The notes below the pieces were generated by a model. That model ran no database searches. It worked only from the letters and a program-made list of their open reading frames with translations, and was not told the origin of the DNA. This document shows, in pieces, positions 1 through 7,855 of a stretch of DNA of 64,000 nucleotides. The position numbers were made by a program, and so were the translations under genes. The DNA is from Mucilaginibacter sp. KACC 22063. Its GTDB lineage: Bacteria; Bacteroidota; Bacteroidia; Sphingobacteriales; Sphingobacteriaceae. The stretch lies in the NCBI RefSeq assembly GCF_028736115.1, contig NZ_CP117877.1, positions 2,356,001 through 2,420,000 of the forward strand. The letters are read 5' to 3'. Numbering within the stretch: the stretch's first letter is position 1; each line of letters opens with the position of its first letter.

Positions 1-950
1 CAGAGCTATGGGAGATGTGTAAAAATGCCTTGTGGACTAAAGGGTATCAAATAGCCGAACGGCCAATACAGCGCATTACTGCGCAGGGGGGTATTGGTAC
101 CGCGCAGGAGAATGACTTTTTAATCAATTATTATCAGCTCGACGGCACTGGTTGGGGCAGTCCGTTTCTACTGGTACCTGAAGTTACCAATGTTGACGAA
201 AGTACATTAAACCACTTAACTGCATCGGGTAGTGATGATTATTATCTGAGCGATGCCTCGCCATTGGGTGTGCTGTTTAACAACTTTAAAAGTTCGACCA
301 TTGAGGAAGAGCGGATGAACAGAATTGAAAAAGGCCGGCCGGGTAGTCCCTGTACAAAAAAATACCTGTGTACCAATACAGAATTTACTGAGGAACCAAT
401 TTGTACAGCTTCCAGAAAGTATCAGCATTACAAGATCCAGGAACTTGAAAAAAGCGGCCTTGATAAAGAACAGTATACATCCGCTTTTGAGGCTGTGACA
501 GCCAAGGTTTGCCTTTGCGAAGGTTTGTGTGCTTCTGTCTATCTTAAAAACGGTATGTTAAAGCCCAAAGAGAGCAAAGCTGTAGCTATTTGCCCCGGGC
601 CAAACCTGGCTTACTTTAAGCGAAGCTATACGCTTGACGAGATGACTGCGCATATTTACGGTAAAATAAACCTGTTAAAAGATGTAACAAGGCCTCATGT
701 ATTTATCAATGAACTGAATTTGTATGTGGACTACCTTAGGAAATCAGTAACGGCATGCCTGCAACAAATGGATAATAAAAAAGGAAAGCAATTACAAAAA
801 TTCAGGCAGCAATTGCAGCAAGGCATTAATTATTATGAAGGTATTGCCAATCAGCTGGCATCTCCGTTTAATGAGTTCCATAAACAACTTATTATAGCGC
901 AAAAACATTTAAACGCTATTGCTTGCGGTATAGAAGTATGTATAAATTAA
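1..950 (+). CDS. Cys-rich protein of unknown function, 5' end probably outside the window
   Basis: I do not recognise this gene with confidence. The frame is open from base 3, with four codons before the first ATG at 15, so the N terminus may lie off the window; from that ATG it is 311 aa. There is no signal peptide or membrane segment. A GGIGT stretch near residue 26 resembles the phosphate-binding loop of TIM-barrel flavoproteins such as nitronate monooxygenase, which is only suggestive. The middle has many cysteines (PCTKKYLC, EPICTA, VCLCEGLC, AICPG), a pattern that could bind metal or a cluster. It converges on hemN across a shared terminator and adjoins an oxygen-response locus, so a redox role is possible but unproven. 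Confidence 0.7.
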   Translation, partial: ELWEMCKNALWTKGYQIAERPIQRITAQGGIGTAQENDFLINYYQLDGTGWGSPFLLVPEVTNVDESTLNHLTASGSDDYYLSDASPLGVLFNNFKSSTIEEERMNRIEKGRPGSPCTKKYLCTNTEFTEEPICTASRKYQHYKIQELEKSGLDKEQYTSAFEAVTAKVCLCEGLCASVYLKNGMLKPKESKAVAICPGPNLAYFKRSYTLDEMTAHIYGKINLLKDVTRPHVFINELNLYVDYLRKSVTACLQQMDNKKGKQLQKFRQQLQQGINYYEGIANQLASPFNEFHKQLIIAQKHLNAIACGIEVCIN

Positions 951-970
951 GGTGAGCAATAATTACAGTA

Positions 971-1002
971 AAAGCCCCGATAATTTAATTATCGGGGCTT
1001 TT
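971..1002. terminator. Bidirectional intrinsic terminator
   Basis: A perfect 13-bp inverted repeat (971-983 with 989-1001) has a 5-nt loop and a GC core of GCCCCG/CGGGGC. It ends in a T-run on the plus strand and an equivalent run on the minus strand. It lies between the convergent upstream gene and hemN and can serve both. Confidence 0.9.
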
Positions 1003-1023
1003 ACATTTATAAACACTGTATTT

Positions 1024-2391
1024 TTATCCTGCCATACTGAACAATTGCGTCGTAGGTTTATCAGCCCATAATCGGGCATCAAGCGCCATACAAATATTAC
1101 GCAAAAATCTTTTACCAAGCGGGGTAACTGTTACACACCATGAGTTAAGTTCTACCAGTCCGTCATCAGCAAGCGCATGCACACGTTCAATTCCTTCCAA
1201 AAGTGTTGAATATTTATGCTGATGATGATTCCAGGAGGTTTTGCCTTTACACATCAGGTTAAGAATATGCCTGCGTAAAACCAGGTCTTCTGAAGTAAGT
1301 ATATGGCCTTTCAATACAGGCAATTCGCCGGCATTGACTAACTTAATGTATTCTTCAACGTTTTTAACGTTTTGCGAAAACCCATACCAGCTATCGCTTA
1401 TAGACGAAACGCCCAACCCCACCAAAAGTTGAGTATACTGATGCGTGTAACCCATAAAGTTACGGTGTATGGTGCCATTTTGTTCAGCTTTGTACAGGCT
1501 GTCGGTAGTAAGCGAGAAGTGATCCATACCAATATCCCTATAACCCATTTCGGTAAACATGGCACGTCCTGCGTTGTGAAGCTTGGCTTTTTCTTTAGCA
1601 TCTGGTAAGTCTTTTTCAGTAAAACGGCGCTGCCCGGGTTTAATCCATGGCACATGGGCGTAACTGTAAAAGGCAATACGATCTGGCATAAGTTTGCCCA
1701 CCATGTCTATGGTGTCACTTAGCCCTTGTAAAGTTTGCCTTGGCAAACCATAAATCAAATCGTAATTAACAGATGTATAGCCTATTTCGCGTGCCTGCCT
1801 GGTAATGGTTTCTACCTGCTCAAAGCTTTGGATGCGGTTAATAATAAACTGCACTTCGGGGTCAAAATCCTGTATACCTAAACTCAAACGTCTAAAGCCA
1901 AGATCATACAGCGTACGCAAATGTTCGGTAGTCGTATTGGCCGGGTGCGCCTCGAAGCTAAATTCTGCTTCAGGGTGGATCTTAGAATTATCTATAATTT
2001 CTTTTATTAAGATACTTAAATGTTCGGGGTTGAAAAACGTAGGTGTTCCGCCGCCAAGATGAATTTCGCGAATAACAGGAGTGTCCCCCAAAATATTGCG
2101 ATACATGGCCCATTCTAACAGCAAAGCCTTTATATAAGGCTGTTCAACGGCATGGTTTTTAGTAATTCGGGTGTTGCATCCGCAATAGGTACACAAGCTT
2201 TCGCAAAATGGCAGGTGTATGTAAAGGCTGATGCCATCCTTATCATTGGATTCCAGAAATGAATTATAAACAGAGTTTTCCCATTTTATTTTACTGAAGC
2301 CTTCTGCATCCCAGTAAGGTACAGTAGGGTAGCTGGTATAACGGGGGGCTGCTATATTATATTTTTGCAACAGATTTGTCCGGTTATCCAT
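1024..2391 (-). CDS. hemN: Oxygen-independent coproporphyrinogen III oxidase (HemN)
   Basis: A 455-aa radical SAM enzyme that oxidatively decarboxylates coproporphyrinogen III to protoporphyrinogen IX without O2, in the cytoplasmic heme pathway. The cluster motif is at C63, C67, C70 with the extra C72 typical of true HemN (CxxxCxxCxC). The GGGTP SAM motif and the N-terminal YTSYP segment are present, and the length matches E. coli HemN (457 aa). The start lies 3 bp after the stop of the upstream 2-hydroxyacid dehydrogenase, so the two are almost certainly one operon. Use under low oxygen fits the FNR-like sites ahead of the operon. Confidence 0.95.
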   Translation of the reverse strand: MDNRTNLLQKYNIAAPRYTSYPTVPYWDAEGFSKIKWENSVYNSFLESNDKDGISLYIHLPFCESLCTYCGCNTRITKNHAVEQPYIKALLLEWAMYRNILGDTPVIREIHLGGGTPTFFNPEHLSILIKEIIDNSKIHPEAEFSFEAHPANTTTEHLRTLYDLGFRRLSLGIQDFDPEVQFIINRIQSFEQVETITRQAREIGYTSVNYDLIYGLPRQTLQGLSDTIDMVGKLMPDRIAFYSYAHVPWIKPGQRRFTEKDLPDAKEKAKLHNAGRAMFTEMGYRDIGMDHFSLTTDSLYKAEQNGTIHRNFMGYTHQYTQLLVGLGVSSISDSWYGFSQNVKNVEEYIKLVNAGELPVLKGHILTSEDLVLRRHILNLMCKGKTSWNHHQHKYSTLLEGIERVHALADDGLVELNSWCVTVTPLGKRFLRNICMALDARLWADKPTTQLFSMAG

Positions 2392-2394
2392 GGC

Positions 2395-3426
2395 TTAATT
2401 AACTTTGGTATTTACGATTTCTTGCTGAACACTGCACTGTTTGGCACAGGCACATGATTTTCCTACGCACTTATTTTGCTGCCAGAAATCAAGGTTCCTT
2501 ATCGTCTGATCTGCTATTTGCTGCAACGCTTCGTTGGTTAAAAAAGCCTGATGAGGCGTTACAATTACATTTGGGTATTGCAGTAACTGTAGCAGCGTTG
2601 CATCTTTAAACTGGTCGGTATGATGATCTTCAAAAAATAACCCCTTTTCTCTTTCGTATACATCCATGCCAAAATAGCCCACATGGCCACTTTCAATGGC
2701 ATGAAGCATGTCTTCGGTATTGACAAGTGCACCGCGTGAGGTATTCAGTATCATTACACCTTTTTTCATTAAGTAAAGCGTTACTTTATTAATCAGGTAT
2801 TTAGTGTCAGCAGTAAGAGGGGCGTGTAAAGAAATAATATCCGAGCATATCAATAATTCATCAAGCGAAACCTGATCAATGCCCGGTGCGTTTACATTTT
2901 CCCTGATATCATATCCAATCACTTTACAACCTAATCCCCTGAAAATATTTCCGGCAGTAATACCAATGTGCCCAAGCCCGATTATACCAACTGTTTTTCC
3001 TGAAAAATTGAAACCGATCAGTTCATCAAGTTTGAAATTGAAATTATGGCTGTGCTGGTCTGCTTTGATGATTTTACGGCTTAATGCAAGGGCCAAAGCC
3101 AACGTGTGTTCTGCAATAGCCTGTGGAGAATATTCAGGTACATTAGCCAGTTTAATTGATCTCACCGCTGCTGTCTCTTTATCAATATGATCTGTACCTA
3201 CAGAGCGTGTTGCAATATATTTGATGCCCATATCTGCCAGCATATTTACTACAGGGGCCGATACATCATCATTTGTAAATACAACAACCGCATCTTTCCC
3301 TTCTGCAAATGCCGCAGTTTCCCTTGATAAGGGATTTGATATAAGAGTTATATCGTGCTTTTTCTGATTAGCCTTTGCTAAAAATTCCTTCTCGAACGAC
3401 TTGATACTGTATGCTACAACTTTCAT
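2395..3426 (-). CDS. D-lactate dehydrogenase-type 2-hydroxyacid dehydrogenase with Cys-rich tail
   Basis: A 343-aa NAD-dependent D-2-hydroxyacid dehydrogenase, probably reducing pyruvate to D-lactate in fermentation (LdhA-like). The dinucleotide motif GLGHIG is at 150-155. The catalytic Arg is R231 (in NTSRGALVN), the acid E260 and the histidine H292 (in TPHQAF). Fermentative LdhA is about 329 aa. The extra C-terminal tail carries C320, C325, C327 and C331 (C-x4-C-x-C-x3-C), unusual for this family. It is the first gene of a two-gene operon with hemN. The promoter has two FNR-like palindromes. Lactate as substrate is inferred from family and context; another 2-oxoacid is possible. Confidence 0.88.
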   Translation of the reverse strand: MKVVAYSIKSFEKEFLAKANQKKHDITLISNPLSRETAAFAEGKDAVVVFTNDDVSAPVVNMLADMGIKYIATRSVGTDHIDKETAAVRSIKLANVPEYSPQAIAEHTLALALALSRKIIKADQHSHNFNFKLDELIGFNFSGKTVGIIGLGHIGITAGNIFRGLGCKVIGYDIRENVNAPGIDQVSLDELLICSDIISLHAPLTADTKYLINKVTLYLMKKGVMILNTSRGALVNTEDMLHAIESGHVGYFGMDVYEREKGLFFEDHHTDQFKDATLLQLLQYPNVIVTPHQAFLTNEALQQIADQTIRNLDFWQQNKCVGKSCACAKQCSVQQEIVNTKVN

Positions 3427-3446
3427 CTGCGGGTTGTTTATTTATA

Positions 3447-3454
3447 CAAAGCTA
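3447..3454 (-). promoter_or_regulatory. -7 element of the dehydrogenase-hemN promoter
   Basis: The minus strand reads TAGCTTTG, an exact match to the Bacteroidota -7 consensus TAnnTTTG, about 20 bp before the start codon. No TTTG occurs at normal -33 spacing, which suggests an activator-dependent promoter. The predicted transcription start is near 3443. Confidence 0.6.
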
Positions 3455-3477
3455 CCCTGAAGCAAATTTCTAAAGAA

Positions 3478-3511
3478 TGAAGTTGGTCAGCTGAAAAAGT
3501 GATCGTGGTCA
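3478..3511 (-). promoter_or_regulatory. Two FNR/Crp-like operators ahead of the dehydrogenase-hemN operon
   Basis: Two TGA-N6-TCA sites lie at 3478-3489 (TGAAGTTGGTCA) and 3500-3511 (TGATCGTGGTCA), with centres 22 bp apart, two helical turns. Relative to the inferred start near 3443 they centre at about -40 and -62, the classic class II and class I activator positions for Crp/FNR proteins. The distal site overlaps the stop codon of the response regulator gene. Confidence 0.55.
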
Positions 3512-4561
3512 GTTTTTCATTTTTGCAAGTTTAAGATGATCAAGTATATGGATAAGCGCTCCCTTTTTTTCAAGCAGGCCTTCTTCTTTAAAATCGGTAA
3601 GGGTGCGGCTAACGGTTTCTGTGGCTATGCCGGCCATGGCAGCAAGTTCTTCGCGCGAAGCCTTAAACTGATCGGGGTCTGCAGACTGCTTACTTAAACG
3701 AAGTATTACCTGAGCCAAACGTTTACGAACGGAGTTGTAAGCCAGTTCTATCAACTGCGTTTCCTTTTCCTTGATGTTATTAGCCAATATCCTCAAAAAC
3801 TGCTGACCTATATCGGGGTACCGGTTTAGCAGCGTCAAAACGGCATCTTTAGGCAGCAGGCAAACGGCTGCGTTTTCCATAGCTTCGGCTGTTTCATTAA
3901 AATGCTCGTCTGCCAATAAGGCATTTACACCAAGGTAATCGTCGGGTTTATACAGGCCAGTCATGAGTTCACGGCCATCATCTGCAATCTTAATGGTTTT
4001 AACACTGCCTTCTAAAACAAGATAAATGCCCTGAACGGTGTCGCCGTCATAATAGAGTATCTGCTTCTTTTTTATTTGCCGTATTTTTCTCGAAGCAATC
4101 AGCATTTTTAATTCTTCGCTTCCATTATGCCCGGTATTGGCAAGCTTTTCAATATTTTGTAATGATTTACTATAATGGGCTTCTTGTTTTTCTTTTTTTG
4201 CAAACCGGCTTTCTATGGCGTTCATGAGTTCCATGTCGTCATAGGGCTTGGTCAGGTAATCATCGGCTCCCATTTCCATCCCTTTTCTAAAATCCACACG
4301 TTCGGCTTTAGCGGTAAGGAAAATAAAAGGAATAGCAGCAGTTTCTGCATTCTTGCTCAATAAGTACAATACACCGTAGCCATCCAGTTCGGGCATCATA
4401 ATATCGCACAAGATCAGGTCGGGTTTTGATTGTGTGGCCAGGTCGACACCTGTTTTACCATTAGTCGCCTGTAGTACTTCGTAACCCGCAAGTTCCAGTA
4501 TTTCAGCTGTACTTTCACGGATATCGTTATTGTCTTCGATGATTAAGATAAGTTTAGCCAT
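3509..4561 (-). CDS. Response regulator with receiver domain fused to Crp/Fnr DNA-binding module
   Basis: A 350-aa protein. Residues 1-125 form a CheY-like receiver with acidic pocket E9/D10, phosphoacceptor D53 and the TKP lysine near 106. Residues about 150-265 form a cyclic-nucleotide-binding-type beta roll, and about 275-345 a Crp-type winged helix. The recognition helix reads TETVSR (E315, S318, R319), the E-xx-SR signature of FNR rather than the E-xx-GR of CRP, which predicts a TTGA/TGA half-site. FNR's cluster cysteines are absent, so the oxygen signal should come by phosphorylation. Its start overlaps the end of the kinase gene by 8 bp, implying translational coupling. It resembles FixJ and FixK merged into one polypeptide. 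Confidence 0.9.
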   Translation of the reverse strand: MAKLILIIEDNNDIRESTAEILELAGYEVLQATNGKTGVDLATQSKPDLILCDIMMPELDGYGVLYLLSKNAETAAIPFIFLTAKAERVDFRKGMEMGADDYLTKPYDDMELMNAIESRFAKKEKQEAHYSKSLQNIEKLANTGHNGSEELKMLIASRKIRQIKKKQILYYDGDTVQGIYLVLEGSVKTIKIADDGRELMTGLYKPDDYLGVNALLADEHFNETAEAMENAAVCLLPKDAVLTLLNRYPDIGQQFLRILANNIKEKETQLIELAYNSVRKRLAQVILRLSKQSADPDQFKASREELAAMAGIATETVSRTLTDFKEEGLLEKKGALIHILDHLKLAKMKN

Positions 4562-5747
4562 TGTTTATGGGGAATAATAAGGTGAAAGATGTGCCCTGAT
4601 TTACTTTGCTTTCAAATTTTATTTTGCCGTTCATTAAGGCCACATAACGGGTAACAATGTTAAGCCCCAATCCTGTGCCGGGTATGTTGCCGGTGTTATG
4701 TGCCCTGAAAAACGCTTCAAATAAGTGTTTCTGGTCGTTCTCTGGTATGCCTATGCCATTATCGCTGATCATTACCGTCAAGATATCATCTGCTATCTCT
4801 GTATTAAACTCGATAAAAGTGTTTTCGCCCGAATACTTAATAGCGTTGCTGATAAGGTTAATGACACAGTTTTTTAGCAGCGTTTGGTCAAGCGTTATGG
4901 TACTGGCCGAGCCGGTATGCTGATAAATAATGTTTTGGTTCTGCTTGGCAATCAGCTGCATCTCCTCGGTTATCTCTTCTGCAAACTTTACAATATCAAA
5001 AGGTGTAAATAACGCTTCTACCTTGCCTGCTTCCAGTTTTTCGAGCGACAGGAAATCATTTAGTATGCTGGTTAAATTGGCAACAGCATTTTTTATTTTG
5101 GCCAGGTGTTTAGTAATATTTGCACTGTTAAACTGCTGCGCATATTTTTCGATCAGTACAGCAGAAAGCTGTATCGAACTTAATGGTGTCCTGAACTCGT
5201 GCGAGGCCATAGATACAAAGCGGCTTTTTAGCTGGTTAAGTTCTTTCTCCTTTTCAAGCGATAAACTTACTTCTTCTTTAGCCTCCTGCAAAGCCATAAC
5301 TGACCTTTTGAGAGATTGTGTCCGGTCTTCGATCAGATCTTCCAGGTGTGTAGCATAATCCATCAACCGTTCTTCTGCCTCTTTTTCGCGGCTAAGATCG
5401 TGGATAAAGCCAGTATAAATCTTTCTGCCCGAATACTGCACTTCGCTTACTCCGAGGCGAAAAGGAAAAACGGTGCCGTCTTTTCTCAAGCCTTTCACCT
5501 CGCGGCCTATGCCGATAATATGCGCCTCACCTGTACGCTGATACCTGTTAATATAGCCATCATGGTTTTCACGGTCGGGTGGGGGCATAAGTACTGCTAC
5601 GTTTTTGCCGATAACCTCTTCCTGGGTATATCCAAATAATTTACAGGCCGAGGGATTGATGGATTCGATAACGCCGCGATCGCTGATGGTAATAATACCA
5701 TCTATAGCATTTTCAATAATTGCTTTAAGCAGCGCAGTGTTTTCCAT
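4554..5747 (-). CDS. FixL-like PAS histidine kinase, probable heme oxygen sensor
   Basis: A 397-aa soluble kinase with no membrane segment. A PAS domain covers about 5-120, a coiled coil about 122-175, and HisKA has phosphoacceptor H183 (in ASHEFRTP); HATPase_c with N, G1 and G2 boxes follows to the C terminus. The PAS domain aligns with Bradyrhizobium FixL: H62, R68, H76 and R82 match heme-pocket residues H200, R206, H214 and R220, in NHDGYINRY and EAHIIGIGR. It is therefore likely to bind heme and sense O2, which is inference from motif identity. Its partner is the overlapping receiver-Crp/Fnr gene. FNR-like palindromes in its own promoter region suggest autoregulation. Confidence 0.88.
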   Translation of the reverse strand: MENTALLKAIIENAIDGIITISDRGVIESINPSACKLFGYTQEEVIGKNVAVLMPPPDRENHDGYINRYQRTGEAHIIGIGREVKGLRKDGTVFPFRLGVSEVQYSGRKIYTGFIHDLSREKEAEERLMDYATHLEDLIEDRTQSLKRSVMALQEAKEEVSLSLEKEKELNQLKSRFVSMASHEFRTPLSSIQLSAVLIEKYAQQFNSANITKHLAKIKNAVANLTSILNDFLSLEKLEAGKVEALFTPFDIVKFAEEITEEMQLIAKQNQNIIYQHTGSASTITLDQTLLKNCVINLISNAIKYSGENTFIEFNTEIADDILTVMISDNGIGIPENDQKHLFEAFFRAHNTGNIPGTGLGLNIVTRYVALMNGKIKFESKVNQGTSFTLLFPINNG

Positions 5748-5758
5748 ACGATATTAAA

Positions 5759-5836
5759 TGATCTTGATCACAAATATCTGAAATGCTGCGTAAGCATTGG
5801 CATGAGTTAAAACATTTTAAAATATGACGAAGATCA
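5759..5836. promoter_or_regulatory. Two FNR-like palindromes upstream of the kinase-regulator operon
   Basis: TGATCTTGATCA at 5759-5770 is a full TGAT-N4-ATCA site. TGACGAAGATCA at 5825-5836 sits inside the larger imperfect palindrome 5824-5837. Centres are 66 bp apart, six helical turns. A near-consensus -7 element for the kinase gene (GATATTTG on the minus strand, 5771-5778) would put the first site over the transcription start and the second near -63. The second is also about 77 bp ahead of the divergent sigma-factor gene. Confidence 0.5.
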
Positions 5837-5907
5837 TTTTTTTGGATAGGTATATCCTGCTGTGCATTTATAAGCAGTAAATACCAAATAATAAGGTTGA
5901 ATTTTAC

Positions 5908-6558
5908 ATGGCTAATTGTTCTATATTAAACCATTGTAAAGACAGTGATATTTTATATATTGCAATAAATAAATACGTGGTAGTAAATTTGAGCGACTGG
6001 CAGTTAATGAACTCACTTAAAAGTGGGAGCGAGGCTGCTATTGCCGAAATTTATTCCCGCTACTGGCAAAAGATGATTGCTGTAGCGTATAATCACTTAA
6101 AGGATAAAGCCGCCGCCGAGGAGGTAGTGCAACAGGTTTTTATCAACCTTTGGGACCGCCGCGAAACCATCAGTGTTAATTCTCTTCCCAATTATCTGGC
6201 AACTGCTGTAAAGTATACGGTTTTTAGAGAATTGTATCGTCAGAAACGTAAAATGGAAGTTGCCAGTGAGATGGTTCATTTACAAAATGAATGTGACTTT
6301 GACGATGAGCGGATTTATGCCCGCTTTTTAGAAGATTACTTAAACGGTGTAGTTGAACAATTGCCCGAAAAATGCAGGCTTGTGTTTCGTTATAGCCGGG
6401 TGGATGGGAAAAACATTCCTGAAATTGCCCGTGAACTTCAGGTTGCTGAAAAAACTGTTGAGGCACACCTTACTAAAGCACTTAAATATATACGATATTC
6501 TTTACAACAAGCCGGTTTGCTGGTTTCACTTCTGCTTATCTGCGGTTTTAAAAGCTAA
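5908..6558 (+). CDS. ECF RNA polymerase sigma factor (FecI-like)
   Basis: A 216-aa sigma-70 family ECF factor. Region 2 covers about 32-100 (DKAAAEEVVQQVFINLWDRR) and region 4 about 150-205, with a helix-turn-helix around NIPEIARELQVAEKTVEAHL. The ATG at 5908 gives about 27 residues before the usual family start; GTG at 5977 or TTG at 5989, just ahead of SDWQLM, are credible alternatives. It is followed by a FecR anti-sigma and a SusC with a signalling domain, the standard Bacteroidota surface-signalling arrangement. It is probably released when the SusC/SusD complex binds its ligand. Confidence 0.9.
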   Translation: MANCSILNHCKDSDILYIAINKYVVVNLSDWQLMNSLKSGSEAAIAEIYSRYWQKMIAVAYNHLKDKAAAEEVVQQVFINLWDRRETISVNSLPNYLATAVKYTVFRELYRQKRKMEVASEMVHLQNECDFDDERIYARFLEDYLNGVVEQLPEKCRLVFRYSRVDGKNIPEIARELQVAEKTVEAHLTKALKYIRYSLQQAGLLVSLLLICGFKS

Positions 6559-6584
6559 TCTGATAAATTAAGCAGTCATTTGCC

Positions 6585-6607
6585 AGTATTTTAATCTTTA
6601 AAATACT
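6585..6607 (+). terminator. Hairpin after the sigma gene
   Basis: A perfect 10-bp inverted repeat (6585-6594 with 6598-6607) with a 3-nt loop. It is AT-rich and lacks a long T-run, so it may only attenuate transcription into fecR. Confidence 0.45.
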
Positions 6608-6705
6608 ATTCTTTCCAACTACTATAAAAAAAATGTTTTTTTTCATTTATAACTAAGGGTAAACCATGATTTGATGTCACTATAGATAAAAATGAAAGAA
6701 ATATC

Positions 6706-7680
6706 TTGGTGAACAAGCATAGAATAGATGAACTAATAGAAAAGTCTCTCAAAGGAAACATTAGTTTATCTGAAAAAGAAGAATTAAACAGCTGGTACAG
6801 GCATCAGAATGAGCAGGATGTTCAATGGCTGGATAGCACCCCGAATGAACAAGCCGAACTGGAGCAGCGTATGCTGGGCCGCATTCGGGCTCATATTATA
6901 CAACAACGTAGCCATACAAAACATAATAGTAAGTACTGGATAGGCTTAGCAGCCTCTATAGCTGTTTTAGTTCTGTTTACTACAATCTACATGGTTCAGA
7001 AAAGATCTGTATCATCCAAACATGCAATTGCTGCCAGTTTTGCAGCACCTCAAAAATTTGCCGAAAACCGTTATGTACACCTGCCCGACGGCAGCATAGC
7101 AATTCTACGCAGGGGCAGTAATTTGAGTTACAAGTACAACGGCGGCGTTCGTGAGCTTTATCTGAGCGGCGAAGCTTATTTTGATGTAAAACACCAGGCC
7201 GATCATCCTTTTATCGTACACACAGGTAACCTGCTTACTACAGTGCTTGGTACGGCATTCAATATAAAAGCCATTCCGGGGCAGGCGGTTACGGTTACTG
7301 TAACAAGAGGAAAGGTTAGTGTAGCAGATCAAGTTCACAAAACATTAAATATACTCACCCCCAATCAGCAAGTTGTTTCTTCAAAGGAAGAAATTAAAAC
7401 AACTCCTGAAATTGTAGAAACCAGCAATCTGCTTTCATGGGCTAAAGTTGATATGCAGTTCACCGATATGCCTTACGAGCAACTGGCCGAAAGGTTAAGC
7501 AGAAGGTATGGAGTGGAAATAACTTTTAAAAATCCTGCTGTAAAGAAATGCCTTATCACCGGGCGGTTCAGCGGAACAGAACCGTTGGAACAAGTTTTAC
7601 AGATCATATCACAAACCCTGAGCACTACTTACACGGCAACCGGCAATTCAATAGCCATTGACGGTACCGGATGCTTATAA
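6706..7680 (+). CDS. FecR-family anti-sigma factor
   Basis: A 324-aa single-pass inner-membrane protein. A cytoplasmic N-terminal domain (about 1-75) binds the ECF factor, and the membrane helix is at about 78-97. The periplasmic FecR domain (about 115-225) includes the FAENRYVHLPDGSIA segment. A DUF4974-type C-terminal domain (about 250-320) contacts the STN domain of the receptor. No ATG fits: the frame opens with TTG at 6706 directly followed by GTG at 6709, and either may be the start. It is predicted to relay ligand occupancy of the downstream SusC to the sigma factor. Confidence 0.9.
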   Translation: MVNKHRIDELIEKSLKGNISLSEKEELNSWYRHQNEQDVQWLDSTPNEQAELEQRMLGRIRAHIIQQRSHTKHNSKYWIGLAASIAVLVLFTTIYMVQKRSVSSKHAIAASFAAPQKFAENRYVHLPDGSIAILRRGSNLSYKYNGGVRELYLSGEAYFDVKHQADHPFIVHTGNLLTTVLGTAFNIKAIPGQAVTVTVTRGKVSVADQVHKTLNILTPNQQVVSSKEEIKTTPEIVETSNLLSWAKVDMQFTDMPYEQLAERLSRRYGVEITFKNPAVKKCLITGRFSGTEPLEQVLQIISQTLSTTYTATGNSIAIDGTGCL

Positions 7681-7778
7681 CTATTGATAAACTAATCCCC
7701 AATTAACTATGCAAAAGATTGACCCCAGTTAAATGACTAAGTATCTGATACCATCTGGCAGGAAGCCGGGGGTACAAA

Positions 7779-7814
7779 AAACTCCTCCAGCCGTGGAAAG
7801 CAATGGAGGAGTTT
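7779..7814 (+). promoter_or_regulatory. Leader hairpin before the signalling SusC
   Basis: A perfect 11-bp inverted repeat (7779-7789 with 7804-7814), with AACTCCTCCA pairing to TGGAGGAGTT, lies in the gap between fecR and susC. No long T-run follows. It may be an attenuator or a leader-RNA stabiliser that lets susC and fecR be expressed at different levels. Confidence 0.5.
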
Positions 7815-7855
7815 AGTTAAAAACATTTTCGGACATTTTTAAACCTATACAAATA

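Noticed and set aside
4930..5358. Open frame of 142 codons on the plus strand inside the kinase gene
   Set aside because: Antisense to the HisKA/HATPase region; Ser-rich composition is the expected mirror of the real gene.
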